Assembly: GCA_947650285.1 (NCBI GenBank)
Contig: CANTFL010001058.1
Coordinates: forward strand, 1 to 64,000
From: Hyaloperonospora brassicae
Lineage: Eukaryota; Oomycota; Peronosporomycetes; Peronosporales; Peronosporaceae
Direction of reading: 5' to 3'
Length of the DNA stretch: 64,000 bases
Under the pieces are notes generated by a model. It did no database searches. It was not told the DNA's origin and saw nothing but the letters and a program-made list of their open reading frames with translations. Positions 54,218 to 64,000 of this stretch are shown here, piece by piece; position 1 is the stretch's first letter, and the number at the start of each line of letters is the position of its first letter. The translations under genes were made by a program, and so were the position numbers.

Positions 54218-54319
54218 GGTGATCTAGAGATCCAATGGGAGATGGAAGGTGATCTAGAGATCCAATGGGAGATGGAAGGTGATCTAGAGATCCAATGGGA
54301 GATGGAAGGTGATCCCAAC
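54218..54319 (+). repeat. 30-bp tandem repeat, three full copies and a part
   Basis: Units at 54218-54247, 54248-54277 and 54278-54307 are identical and start GGTGATCTAGAGATCC. A partial fourth unit follows. Because the unit is 30 bp it stays in frame, and one frame reads GDLEIQWEME repeated. A second direct repeat, ATGGAGCGATCTGGGACA, occurs near 54402 and 54446. Both lie in the internal part of copy C. Confidence 0.9.
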
Positions 54320-54808
54320 GAGGCTCAACGAGTCCTTCCAACTGTTACCAGGGTGACGGAGACGGTGCGATATCTGAGACAAGACGAAAACCAGAAGGAT
54401 TTTATGGAGCGATCTGGGACAAGTTGACAAATAGGACGATATACATGGAGCGATCTGGGACACGGAAGTGGGAAGAAGTCATACAACTCACCTGAATGTT
54501 GGTCAATGAGAGGATACGTATATTTGAGCAGGTGAAGACTGGATCGCAGAAATACATGAGAAGGTCTCTTGAGTTAAGGACATTGGAACTTTGTTTTAAC
54601 TGGCTATGGCAACAGTCGTGGATATTGTGGCCAAGTCACTATGGAAAGGTGCATCTGGGACCAGGTGATGCGTTATGAATGTTCAAAGGAGTCAAGGGAA
54701 CTATTTCAAAGCGTATGGACGATCTCATCGATCGGGTTAACACTGAAAGATGATACGTGAACACGTACAAGGAACAAGAGAATGTCCATGGCTGATTTGT
54801 ACTAGATA

Positions 54809-55278
54809 TGTAACTTTGCACTCTCTTGCTCAGATAACTGAGCAAGGCCTCGTATTGATAACAATACAAGGGTGCGTACGCCCGACGTCACGTACACGTG
54901 GAGTGAGGAAGCGCGACCAAGACAATACAGAACCCGAAAGCTCTGTCTTGATGGAAAAGTAGAACTGTTATTTAATATAGTTATTTTCTTACTAAATCAT
55001 CGTTCGTCTTAAACTAACTATATTAAACTACTGTCGCCTACGTGGGTCTTCTATCCACCACCCACTGCGCGCGTCCAGCAGCGATTGGTAGTTAATTTGG
55101 TTGATGTACCGTGTACGTCAACCAAGAAGTGGACCCCTCCTCGGATATTACCCCTAGAGGTATATTCCGGCAACATCACCTTTCTCGAGTGATGTTAATT
55201 GAATATTATCAAAAGAGATGATATTCAAAAATTGGTGCTTTCGTGCCAATGATTATGCAATGGGCTCACCCCGTTACA
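54809..55278 (-). repeat. 3' LTR of copy B
   Basis: 470 bp, TG...CA ends. It is closely similar to the other LTR; the block from about 54832 to 55107 is almost unchanged. It contains a foldback around GGATATTACC...GGTATATTCC. Confidence 0.92.
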
Positions 55279-55297
55279 TCACCCCTACCTTAACCAT
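55279..55297 (-). other. Polypurine tract of copy B
   Basis: Read on the minus strand, TTAAGGTAGGGGTGA directly precedes the 3' LTR, the usual position of the plus-strand primer for reverse transcription. Copy A has a similar tract at its 3' LTR. Confidence 0.7.
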
Positions 55298-55356
55298 CAG
55301 TCACTATAGTGAGCGATTGATTCGTTGGAATCGGTGAGACCACCGTCCTGTCGCGC

Positions 55357-57050
55357 TTGGGACGGGGAGCACTTGTTGGTCTTTCCCGTCTTATTTCGAC
55401 TTTGGAGCGCATGACGAGTCGGTACATGCGCTCCGCGAGCAAGGCTGCGTCCGAAGCGGCTGCATGGATGCGTGCAGTCAGAGAAGGGCATGACACCCAA
55501 GGCTTGGCAGCAGGCTATAATGCGCCTGCTGCTAATAAGCAGCCTGCAACACCCATAGTTGCAGGTGCACGTGGTCATCCACGTGCAGCTTCTTCACCGT
55601 CATCTCCGGCCGCGGGGGGGAAGTCCTATGGACGCCGACATCGAATATGAGGTGCTCTATTCGGGTGAGTCCCGATCCCCCGTACGACTCCAAGTCGTCC
55701 GCAAAGTCCGACCGTATGGTTGCGAAAACGAAGACTGCTGCGCCTCGCGGCAGTCTCGATCTTAAATTGCGGCATGAGATGTTCGGTTCATCCGACGATT
55801 CCGGGAATTCATCACCGGGATCAAACCGATCGCGCACGTATTCGTACGAGGCGAGTGCTAAACATAAATCATCATGAGAATGTCGATGACTCTTCGCGGA
55901 GTCATCGAAGCCATAGACGCAATAATGCGAGGTATTGCGGCAATCGTTGTGCAATTGATTGCGTTGGCACCACGCAAGAAGATCAGGATCGTGACGCGAT
56001 GCGATCTGCTCCTGCAAACAAGTTATGGATGAGTTCCGTGAGCGAGCTAAGAGGGTGGTAAGGATATCCTCCGGGGGTGGTCAAATCCCACTCTTTGACT
56101 TGTCAAGGATCCATGGTCTTGACTTCAGTGCGAACCATTATCGCACTGAACATGACTTCTACATCGATGTCTTCTTTCGACATCGATGGTACCACTGCAA
56201 ATGAAAGAGGGACGAGCTCTCTTTGTTACAGGCGTGAAATTCTTTCATCGGTAGCATTGAGAATGTTGGCCGCAAGGTTTGGTTGGATAAACTCGATGTT
56301 GCTCGCAACAGGTTTGAGCTGAAGTCTCATACCGGTGCTCGGTACCAATTGTACCGATTGTCTCAAGAGGCAGGTTTACCTTGCCTCTCGTGGGGAGAGA
56401 AATGTCTGAGTTGTGCTGACAACTCAGTTCGCGCCCCTAGAGAGGCGTGCCCTCTTAATCAACTCTACTGGGGGATGCGCATCCCGTCCGAGATGCGTCA
56501 AGGGATTGAGAGCCTACAATCCTTTTACGACCGCGCCGGGCGTTATTTTGACGATAGTCCTCTTTCAAATTGTGGGTCACCTCGTACTGCTAGACGAGAC
56601 CGAGAACATCCATCATCAGCAGGGATTGGGGCTCTCAGCTGTTCCAAGAGTGTGGATACCCTCGCCACTGAACGTAGTAACTTGTCCTTGATCCTGAATA
56701 GTCACGGTGGTTCAAGATACGCTTCACCAGGGAGCGTTGACCACCGTGCGAGTCGATCAAAGGATGTGGAGGAAGAGGGAAAACCTACTTCAGATCGTTC
56801 TGCTAACCAAATCGACCTAAACGAGATGGATCGCGCAATTCAACAATTGCGCGAGGATTTGGAGCACGAGCGGGATAGGCGTTATGCTCTGACCGACACT
56901 GTGCGGCAGCAACGCAAGGATCGCGAAGCCAAGCGTGCGAAGGATTGTGCTGAGTACGCGGTCGCGCAACTGCAGGTCGAGCGCAATATGCGCTCCCTCG
57001 TTAAGGAGCTGGGGACGTCACGCATGGATATCTCTCGGATGAACGGATAG
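55357..57050 (+). pseudogene. Antisense reading frame of copy B (unknown protein)
   Basis: Runs opposite to pol between integrase and the 3' LTR. One frame covers 56025-57050 (342 codons) with two in-frame stops; at the aligned sites copy A reads Tyr and Arg. Features in order: FDLSRIHGL, RHRWY, NSFIGSIENVGRKVWLDKL, a Cys cluster CLSWGEKCLSC (C-x6-C-x2-C), a Ser-rich middle, and a basic coiled coil (DLEHERDRRYAL onward) to the end. An upstream frame 55357-55650 (Ala-rich, MGRGALVGLSRL start) and 55647-55877 may be its N-terminal part, separated by a shift near a run of seven G (55614-55620) and by stops. The last 150 bases lie close to the pol C-terminus on the other strand. Not recognised as any family. 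Confidence 0.55.
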
Positions 57051-57131
57051 ATCTCTTCATTACGCATCCAGACGAATCTTCTGGAGCGCAAAAGCAAGAG
57101 CCTGATGGAGGCTTTTGAAGGTCGGGGTATC

Positions 57132-58620
57132 TTAATCGTCGGAAGAGGGCTTGTACTGACAGTACGGGCGAAAACGTCCCACGTAAAACGTAGGATGTGT
57201 ACGTATCCTACGTGGCAGTTCGATCGTGGATGCGCTGCCTTGTCGGCGCAGCACACGAAAGGGGCCGATGTACTTGGGCAGTTGTTTACTGCTGCCCACA
57301 ATGGTCACTACGTGTCCAGGTAAGTTTACCGTAGATATTAGGAATAATGCACCTTTGACAAATGAATGTGTATTTGCCCTTCCATTCTTTCCAGCGTTTC
57401 TTTTCTGCTGGTTCACCGCGTAAGCGATGGAATCCTGTACGAAACGGACCACTGCTTCACGAGCCAGCAGAAATTCTTCTGCTTACTCGGCATCGTTCTG
57501 CGCAGTCAACTTGTGAGAACTGCACAAAGAGTCCTTTCCTCTTTCTGGTCATCAGCGAGGGTTTCATCATTCTCGCTGGAATAGTCGTTGGCGATGCTGA
57601 AAATACTAGCATCGTCGTTCTCATCTGTATCAATAATAGCGTCATCTCTATTATTGAGGTGATCTTCTACATCGATGTCGACTTGATCGGCATCGGCATC
57701 GTACGTGACGAATTTTGCGTCGGCATGTGATGAGCAAGAGTCAGAGCGGTTTGGGCTCGAGCGAGGCCCTTCCCTCCTTAACCAAGGGTCACACTCTAAC
57801 AGGGAGGGTAGACGTATATGGAGTAATCCATTCACGAAAAACGGTGTGTGCTGTGTGGAAGCAAGCACCGATTTATTGATGGCGAATTTCACCATCGGTA
57901 GGAATTTGCTTTAACTCGAGAACAAGTGGACATATCCTCGAAGGATCTCTTCGAGGACGTGGTTGGCACATTCCGTCTGACGATCTGTTTCGGGATGGTC
58001 AGATGTCGACATCTTCAGCCGGGTTCCGAGGGAATGGAACACGGATTGCCAAAAGTCTGCCGTGAACGGAGGGTCACGGTCGGAAACGAGTTCACGGGGT
58101 AACCCGTGAAGTCGTAATGTCGTGTCGATGAAGACACGAGCACAGCCTTGTGCCGTGATTGACCCGGGAACTGCAGCAAGATGCACCACCTTGCTGAATC
58201 GGTCAACGAACACACGAATACCATTATTCTTGTAATCGTCTTCAGGGAACCCGAAGACGAAGTCCAATAAACGGACTGCCAGCACTCTGTCGGGACAGGT
58301 AGAGGCTGCAAGGGTGCACGGTATGAAGGACTGGGCTTCACCTTCTGACAAACCTCGCAAGCACGAATGTATTTGCGCACAAACTGTTACTGGCGGGGCC
58401 AGTAAAAGTCACGACTTACTGTAAGGTGAGTCTTTTTCCTTCCACGATGTCCACCTGTCGGGGCATCGTGGCACCCATACATATTGCGTTGGCGCAAATC
58501 ATTGTGAGTGGGGACGACGACACGAGGTGTGTCGCCGGCAACGGCTGTATAATAGAGCAGCCCGTTGCGTGTTGTGTACCGATTCAAAGAGGATCGGTAC
58601 AAAGCCGGTAAATCCTTCAA
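57132..58620 (-). pseudogene. Integrase of copy B, degenerate
   Basis: Zinc-binding start with HDAPTGGHRG (His pair) and CEVCQ (Cys pair). The catalytic core has Asp in LDFVFGFPEDD, Asp in ELVSDRDPPFTADFW and Glu in DHPETDRQTE. The C-terminal barrel-like part is STVNLPGH...LPKYIGPFRVL...ELPRRIRTHPTFYVGRF. Frameshifts separate 58620-58387, 58380-57911, 57895-57506 and 57452-57132. All key residues are present, so the loss of function comes from the breaks. Confidence 0.85.
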
Positions 58621-59202
58621 TTATTTACGTGATGGATTTGATAGATGATCCATCAAGCGCAGAAGCTCCTTGTCTTCTGCGTAAGCTTTTTGCACGTCGT
58701 CAAGTTTACTTGATGACGGCACACTGGCTGTAAGTGTTGCAACAGTGGACTTATCTTCACTGTTAGACTGCGAGCCCGACTCGAAATCGGGTCGGCGCAA
58801 TAGGGCGTCAGCGACGACATTCAGTCGATATAGTTTATACTCGACGGAGAAGTTGTACTCCGAGAAGCAAGACAGCCACCTCGCCATTCTTTGCGAGAGG
58901 TGGGGACTATTCACGGCCGTGCGTCTTGACGCATGGTCCGTAAAGACGATGAAAGATCTATCCCCCAAGAGATAGAAACGAAACTTGGCCAGTGCGTACT
59001 TTATGGCAGGGAGTTCCTTGTCATGCACTGTGTAATTACGCTCAGCTGCTTGCAGCTGACGCGATTGATAGCAGACGGCGCGCTCTGCGCGATCTTTGTC
59101 AAATTGCATCAGCGCGCAGCCGATCGCAAAATCGCTGGCGTCACAGACCACATGAAATGGTCTGTCCTGATCTGCAATCGCCAGTATGGGCGACGGCATC
59201 AA
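58621..59202 (-). pseudogene. RNase H of copy B
   Basis: Continuous 193-codon frame containing RPFHVVCDASDFAIGCALMQ, AAERNYTVHDKELPAIKYAL, FIVFTDHASRRTAV and a hinge ending in DALLRRPDFE. This is the usual Gypsy RNase H. It is in a different frame from the flanking reverse transcriptase and integrase, so it is not translatable as part of one polyprotein. Confidence 0.85.
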
Positions 59203-59427
59203 GTTTTGCTTGTTACCTTCGAAGGAACGCTACAGTCAGCGTTCCATAACCACTTTACATATTTTTGGAGTAATCAAGAAAGATGCACAGTCATCTCGGC
59301 GTAGTTGCGCGAGTACTTGTGCAAGTACGCCGCTAGCCCAAGAAACTTACGAAGCTTCATGACATCGACTGGCACTGGCCAGTCGTGGATCGCCTTGATC
59401 TTTTCGGTATAAGGGTGTACGCCGTGT

Positions 59428-60052
59428 TTACCCACGATGCACCCAAGAAGTGGTATTCGCTAGCCGCAAAAATACACTTCTTGAGATTGGCGTACAACTT
59501 ATGCTTGTGCAAAAGTTCAAGAATCTAACGAACGTGAGTTTTGTGAACTTTAACGTCCGTCTTTCCGTCCATAGCCCGGCTATGGACGAACACATCGTCA
59601 AAGTAACTCGGTTCAAAATCCCGCACCGGTCTCAGTAGATTTGTAACACATCTGTTGAATGTTTCAGGGGAGTTACTCATCCCCTGTGGCATCACTAGCC
59701 ACTCCCCCAGCATGCCGCTAGGGGTGCTCACTGCTGTGTACGGGATGTCCCTTTCACGCATGAGGATCTGATAGAATCCATCCAATAGATCCATGGACGA
59801 AAAGATGGTACTCTTTGACATACCGTCTATGATTACGTCCTTCCTCGGTATCGGCGTCTGAGCAGGTACCGTTGCAGCATTCAACTTGTTGAACGCGTGC
59901 ACTATCCACCATCCTCCTGTGGCCTTTCGCACACAGAAGGTCGGAGAGCTGTGAGGGGATGTCGATTCCCTCACATGGCCCGCTGTTAAGCGATCGGCAA
60001 AGAACTTGTCGATTGCTAACATTTGTTCACGAGGCAGTGGCCACTGCTTCAT
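59428..60052 (-). pseudogene. Reverse transcriptase of copy B, degenerate
   Basis: Main frame 60052-59525 with MKQWPLPREQMLAIDKFF, SSPTFCVRKATGGWW, IFSSMDLLDGFYQI, VMPQGMSNSPETFNRCV and the catalytic SYFDDVFVHS (YFDD box). Usual Gypsy variants have YLDD or YIDD. The thumb/connection part continues in other frames to about 59280. Confidence 0.85.
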
Positions 60053-61106
60053 GACACAATATTTCGAGCCCGGATTGAGCTCGATTTAGTGTCGAGTGTC
60101 TTTATCCTTAGGCAACTCGCAAGGTACGAATCAGGTAATACATCATTGAATTCGACCAAATCCTTGTACAAAGCGTTTATCTGAAGCGACTCCTAGGATT
60201 GAGACGTTTATCGCTAAATCTGAGTCTTCTCATCGAGGACACTTTCGTCCATCGATGAGCTGCTGAGAACCCGTTCGTTCTCAGAAAACACTGCTGCCGG
60301 CCGAATATCGGCCACATACTCATCCTCTGTGACGAGCATGCAGATCTGCTTGACCTTGCCATTACGCAGATCACGCAAGAACCGTTTCGGTTCTAGCGTT
60401 GGTATTTAAGTTATCTCCGAATTTAACTTCGGAGGCACGATCAGACCAAGCGTATGAACGCCTACGCTTGATTCGTCATTGACCAAGACGTTCAACGTCT
60501 CGGTTTCTTCCGGGGAACTTGTTCCCACAGGTTGCTGAGGGCCTAATCCCTCAGCATGAGACTCTTGAAGAATTCCGTTCTCGAGCACGTGGGGATTTGT
60601 TCCCTCGACGTCTTCTGACTGTGTCTGTGAAGTTACAGCCAGGTATCGATCCTCTACGTTCGGCTCTCCAGTCGACCTGGGATGACTGTGTTGCCCTTTG
60701 GTGGCAACAAGTTTCTTCCTTCTAGGATGTTGCCCGCTAGGCATACATCTATGTCCCGATCCACTCGACTTATTCGAGTTGTGGACCTTCGGCGCTGCCC
60801 GTACATCTGTACAGCCACCGGGAGCTTGCTCCACAGTGCATCGATCAGCTACACTGAGGTCTTGTGCAGTCGTGCTAACGACTTTACCGCAAGTGAGGCC
60901 ATCGCACTCACTCGCAGTACATTCACACGCTTGTGGAAGATCCATGACGTTCATCAGATGTCCATCTGATGAAAAAGCGGCAGGCATCTTCCAGATCGAT
61001 GTTGCCAGCTCACCCTTGGCTCGTACCTTCTAAGCCAAGGTAAACCTAGGATGACATCAAATTTGTCATCCGGATCCAGTACGATAAAGTCATCATCGTA
61101 ATGTTT
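60053..61106 (-). pseudogene. Protease to reverse transcriptase linker of copy B
   Basis: Non-conserved linker broken into short frames on the minus strand, the largest being 60987-60406. It corresponds to the weakly conserved segment between protease and reverse transcriptase in copy A (about 26300-27280), with which it shares short blocks. Confidence 0.5.
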
Positions 61107-61310
61107 TCAGTCTAACGTGTAGTAGGTTCCTACTATACGTTTCTTAAAGATAATCGATGCGCCTGTGGCGAGGCGCACCGTCATCCTCGTTGAAGGAATG
61201 TCGCGCTCAACGAACTTGAGCCTACGACCCTCTAGTGACTGGCGACGAACAAAGTTGTTCGACGCCCCACAGTCAACTAGAGCACGAAGTGACAAATCTT
61301 TTGTTACTTG
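61107..61310 (-). pseudogene. Aspartic protease of copy B, degenerate
   Basis: LRALVDCGASNNFVR is the flap-side active site with the catalytic Asp followed by Cys in place of Thr or Ser. FVERDIPSTRMTVRLATG follows, then GLPWLRRY downstream in another frame. The same DCGA motif is in copy A, so it belongs to the family and is not a private mutation. Confidence 0.7.
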
Positions 61311-61483
61311 TAACTTTTAGGTGATGAGTGATATCTCATCACCAGGTGCAGAGACACACAACGATTATGTACCTGGAGCAACTTTCGTCAAGAGATTTCC
61401 TACTTCTCTTAAGTCTGCTTGATCAGTAGGGCACTCCGCCCCTACTGAACCCGGCCCTTTTCTGATGGTCCGCTTAGCTGTTG

Positions 61484-62590
61484 CTAAACCGCAACAGCGC
61501 TGGACCCACGCCCGATACCCCTTTTGGCAAATGGACGACCATTTCGCCCAGTACTGCTATGTACTGTGCGAGGGACACTACACTCGTAAGCGTAGTGTCT
61601 AAACTTCTGGCAGCGATTGCACTTCTGCAATCGCTTGTTCTTCGGAGAGCGAGGTCTCTCGCTCTCAACATAACAGAGATCCATTGGTTCTGGACCTCCA
61701 GTCTCTTGTCTTCTCGGTGGACGATAAGAGCTCGAGCTATCATGAGCCTGTCTCATGCTAAATTCTTCCTGTTCCGCTGCTGCAATAGCATCTTCTAGAG
61801 TGTTCAACTCTAGGCGGAACAGGTGATTCCCGACGGGCCCGTCTGCGAGTCCTTGAATGAACATAGTAATCAACGTGTGTTCATTTACCGGGTTTGTAGT
61901 TATACTACTCGCGAGGCTTCTTATATGCTGAGTATAAGCGTGCACATCACGCTTACCCATTTTTAGTTTAAGGAGCTCTGATAGAGCCCTGAACTTATCC
62001 CTTGGCGGATCAAAGGTTCGTTTGAGCCGGGTCTTATAGACTACTAGCGACTCAAAAGCGTATGGGTTGCTCATCGTCATCTTTAAGGCCCAAGTCTTAG
62101 CACGCCTTGCCAAGTGGGATTGAGCAAATGTGAGTTTCATTTCCTCATTGTCGATGCAACGTGCCCTTATGGCTCTGCCTATTTGACGAACCACAACAAC
62201 AGGGAGTCTTCCTCGACTCATCTGTACTTGGAGATGTAAACCTTCAAGATTTCGGGGCGAAGCGTGTGCGTCGTCCCGCCCACAGAAGCATTGAATTGCT
62301 GCTGTCCCAACAGATTTGTATGTTGAGCACCGAGTTCTATCAACTGCTCGGCCAATTGGAAGCCTCTCTGGTGAAGCATGGCTATCTTTTCTTTTTCGGC
62401 GACATGTTTATTTTGAATGAACCTGTCTATAGCGTCATGTTGTTTTCCCTGTCAAGTTACTCCAGCATGGCGCTAATGGCAAATTTGCCAACGGTAGAAA
62501 ATCATTCGTTCTACCGCCTTCCATTCGATGTCACTCAAATGGGCAAAGCCTTTACGAGTGGCGTGAAAGCTCTCCGTTTCATCTCTCATG
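61484..62590 (-). pseudogene. gag of copy B, partly open
   Basis: The capsid-like part is followed by a CCHC zinc knuckle, CNRCQKFRHYAYEC (C-x2-C-x4-H-x4-C), in a 245-codon frame (62221-61484). A further upstream part contains VGGTTHTLRPEILKVYISKYR, interrupted by a stop and a frameshift. The start is near ATGAACATG, a short distance inside the primer binding site. Confidence 0.8.
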
Positions 62591-62625
62591 TTCATGATGC
62601 ATTAGGTGAGTGGTCGTTGGAAGGA

Positions 62626-62643
62626 CTACAAGGTGCTACCAGG
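62626..62643 (-). other. Primer binding site of copy B
   Basis: Read on the minus strand, CCTGGTAGCACCTTGTAG follows the 5' LTR directly. It matches copy A at 13 to 15 of 18 positions by eye. Confidence 0.7.
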
Positions 62644-63143
62644 TGTAACGTTGCACGCTCTTGCTCAGATAACTGAGCAAGGCCTCGTATTGATAACAAT
62701 ACAAGGGTGCGTACGCCCGACGTCACGTACACGTGGAGTGAGGAAGCGCGACCAAGACAATACAGAACCCGAAAGCTCTGTCTTGATGGAAAAGTAGAAC
62801 TGTTATTTAATATAGTTATTTTCTTACTAAATCATCGTTCGTCTTAAACTAACTATATTAAACTACTGTCGCCTACGTGGGTCTTCTATCCACCACCCAC
62901 TGCGCGCGTCCAGCAGCGATTGGTAGTTAATTTGGTTGATGTACCGTGTACACCAACCAAGAAGTGGACCCCTTCTCGGATATTACCCCTAGAGGTGATA
63001 TTCCGACAACATCACCTTCCTCGAGTGATGTTGATTGAATTTATCAAAAGAGATAATATTTAAAAATTGGTACAAAAGAGATAATATACAAAAATTGGTG
63101 ACAAAAGTACCAATTTTTTATATAATAGGCTCACCCCGTTACA
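62644..63143 (-). repeat. 5' LTR of copy B
   Basis: 500 bp, TG...CA ends. It is longer than the 3' LTR mainly because a roughly 28-bp segment starting CAAAAGAGATAATAT is duplicated in tandem near 63045-63100. Confidence 0.92.
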
Positions 63144-64000
63144 AGATCCATCTCCAACATTTCGATATTGGACATCAGATCGGTAATGTTCCCTGTTTAT
63201 CATGGATATGTCGCTGATGGAGCTGTTTGGACATGATGAATATGTTTTATATAGGCCAATTAGTGATGTCTCAAAAGTATAGACCGAAAGAGCCAGTGGA
63301 AGCCGGTTGAATTGACGTCGCAAAATGGATTTAGACACATTCGGCATTTGGGTACTATTTAGGGCTCTTTAGAAATAAAAATGGGAATTTGGTACCATAT
63401 TTGGGATTTGGTCCTCTTTTGGCGTATAGGTACGATATCGGGGATGTTGGCGCTATTTTTGGAGTACAGGTCATAAAATTTTGACACGTGTTCAAGGGGG
63501 CGGTCAAGCTTAAATTAGATATCGATTTGGAGAGTGACTTACAGTTTGAAAAGGCTTAATCATAGGTTGGCTATTAATTTGGTTGGATATTAAAAATAGT
63601 TGCCGCTTTTACAAATATAGCACGTCGCAGACTTCTCTTCCGCGCAGGATATTTGGCCTCCCGTCGATCAAGGGACTTTGCCTGGCTGTGTTTCGTGTGA
63701 TCACCTTGGATTTTTTGGCGAAGGTGGGGTTAAGGTAACTCAACTTAACTCAAATTGCTAAGGTAGCAGCAAACAACGGTAAAGGAAAAGGAGTTTGTTT
63801 ATAAGATCGCGAAACGGCTCAAGTAGTAAGAAGATCTGGACAAGGAGTTCAAGACAGGGCCGAGCAAGATCGGAGCAATCCACAAGGCATTTCGGCCCGT
63901 TTCATTTTGGCGAAGCACAAGACCTATCTGTTCCACTACGCACTTCCGACAAGATCGTCAAATTCCAAGACCAGATAGGACCGATTTCGAGGCAAAATCA
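63144..64000. other. Sequence to the window end, not assigned
   Basis: Probably the continuation of the element or DNA into which copy B inserted. The stretch 63350-63480 repeats words such as TTTGGTAC, ATTTGGGA and GGTAC with no fixed period. Short frames only; no family seen. Confidence 0.35.

Larger units (their letters stand above)
51726..54808 (+). mobile_element. Gypsy-family LTR element copy C, nested and truncated
   Basis: The LTR starts TGTAACAGGGTGAGC at 51726 and shows the family block CGCGCAATAGGTGGTGAGCAG near 51887. A pogo-like element at 51938-53810 interrupts it. The LTR resumes and ends at 54012, just before a primer binding site (CCTGGTAGAACC, 54013). Without the insertion the LTR is about 412 bp. 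The internal part (54013-54808) does not resemble the gag of copies A and B and has no long frame, so this may be a non-autonomous derivative. Copy B then interrupts it at 54809. What follows copy B at 63144 may be its continuation. Its LTR begins only 126 bp from the Lon start codon. Confidence 0.65.
54809..63143 (-). mobile_element. Ty3/Gypsy retrotransposon copy B, full length, non-functional
   Basis: 8335 bp with LTRs 54809-55278 and 62644-63143, each starting TGTAAC and ending GTTACA. The flanks AGATA (54804-54808) and AGATC (63144-63148) look like a 5-bp target duplication with one change. On the minus strand the order is LTR, primer binding site, gag with zinc knuckle, protease, reverse transcriptase, RNase H, integrase, polypurine tract, LTR. 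An extra reading frame lies on the opposite strand between integrase and the 3' LTR. The LTRs are nearly identical over long stretches, so the insertion is younger than copy A, but several frameshifts and stops break pol. Confidence 0.92.

Noticed and set aside
54218..54319. CRISPR-like array
   Set aside because: The repeats are directly adjacent with no spacers, in a eukaryotic transposon context.

Overview
The window looks like a piece of an oomycete genome, most likely a Peronosporales species (downy mildew or Phytophthora relative). Housekeeping genes carry few, short GT-AG introns (65 to 235 nt). They sit in a GC-richer block and are interrupted by long AT-rich, gene-empty tracts and decayed transposons. 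A match to the oomycete initiator (CTCATTTC) lies upstream of the CDC48 gene. The taxonomic call is an inference from this layout.

Layout. Positions 1-7005 have medium GC and no convincing gene. They hold a tRNA-derived SINE-like insertion with 16-bp flanking direct repeats (1799-1995) and two long hairpins (1723-1768 and 4592-4674). Positions 7006-14336 form a compact gene cluster. It starts with a six-exon dihydrouridine synthase of the DUS2 type on the minus strand, which carries a U1/matrin-type zinc finger. Head-to-head with it is a five-exon Bax inhibitor-1 gene, followed by an intronless CDC48/p97 ATPase. Positions 14337-24402 grade into AT-rich DNA with a solo LTR (17764-18209), relics of DNA transposons and a 77-bp tandem duplication. 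Positions 24403-32390 are an old, broken Ty3/Gypsy element on the plus strand (copy A). Positions 32391-48716 are about 16 kb of AT-rich DNA with no supportable gene. Positions 48717-51599 hold a mitochondrial Lon protease on the minus strand with two introns and one homopolymer frameshift.

From 51726 to the end lies a nest of transposons. A related LTR (copy C) starts 126 bp upstream of the Lon start codon. It is interrupted by a complete 1.87-kb pogo/Tigger-like element with TA target duplication. Copy C is cut again by a full-length 8.3-kb Gypsy element on the minus strand (copy B, 54809-63143) with TG...CA LTRs, a primer binding site, a polypurine tract and near-matching 5-bp target duplications.

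The most unusual signal is a gene-like reading frame lying antisense to pol, between integrase and the 3' LTR, in both copy A and copy B. The two copies are similar along most of its length, including a Cys-rich motif, an HRWY motif and a coiled-coil end. This suggests that the family carries, or once carried, an extra antisense gene.

The cellular genes share a proteostasis and stress theme: CDC48 (ubiquitin-dependent extraction), BI-1 (ER calcium and cell-death control) and Lon (mitochondrial matrix proteolysis). DUS2 modifies tRNA. Nothing in the sequence shows that they are co-regulated, apart from the shared divergent promoter between DUS2 and BI-1.
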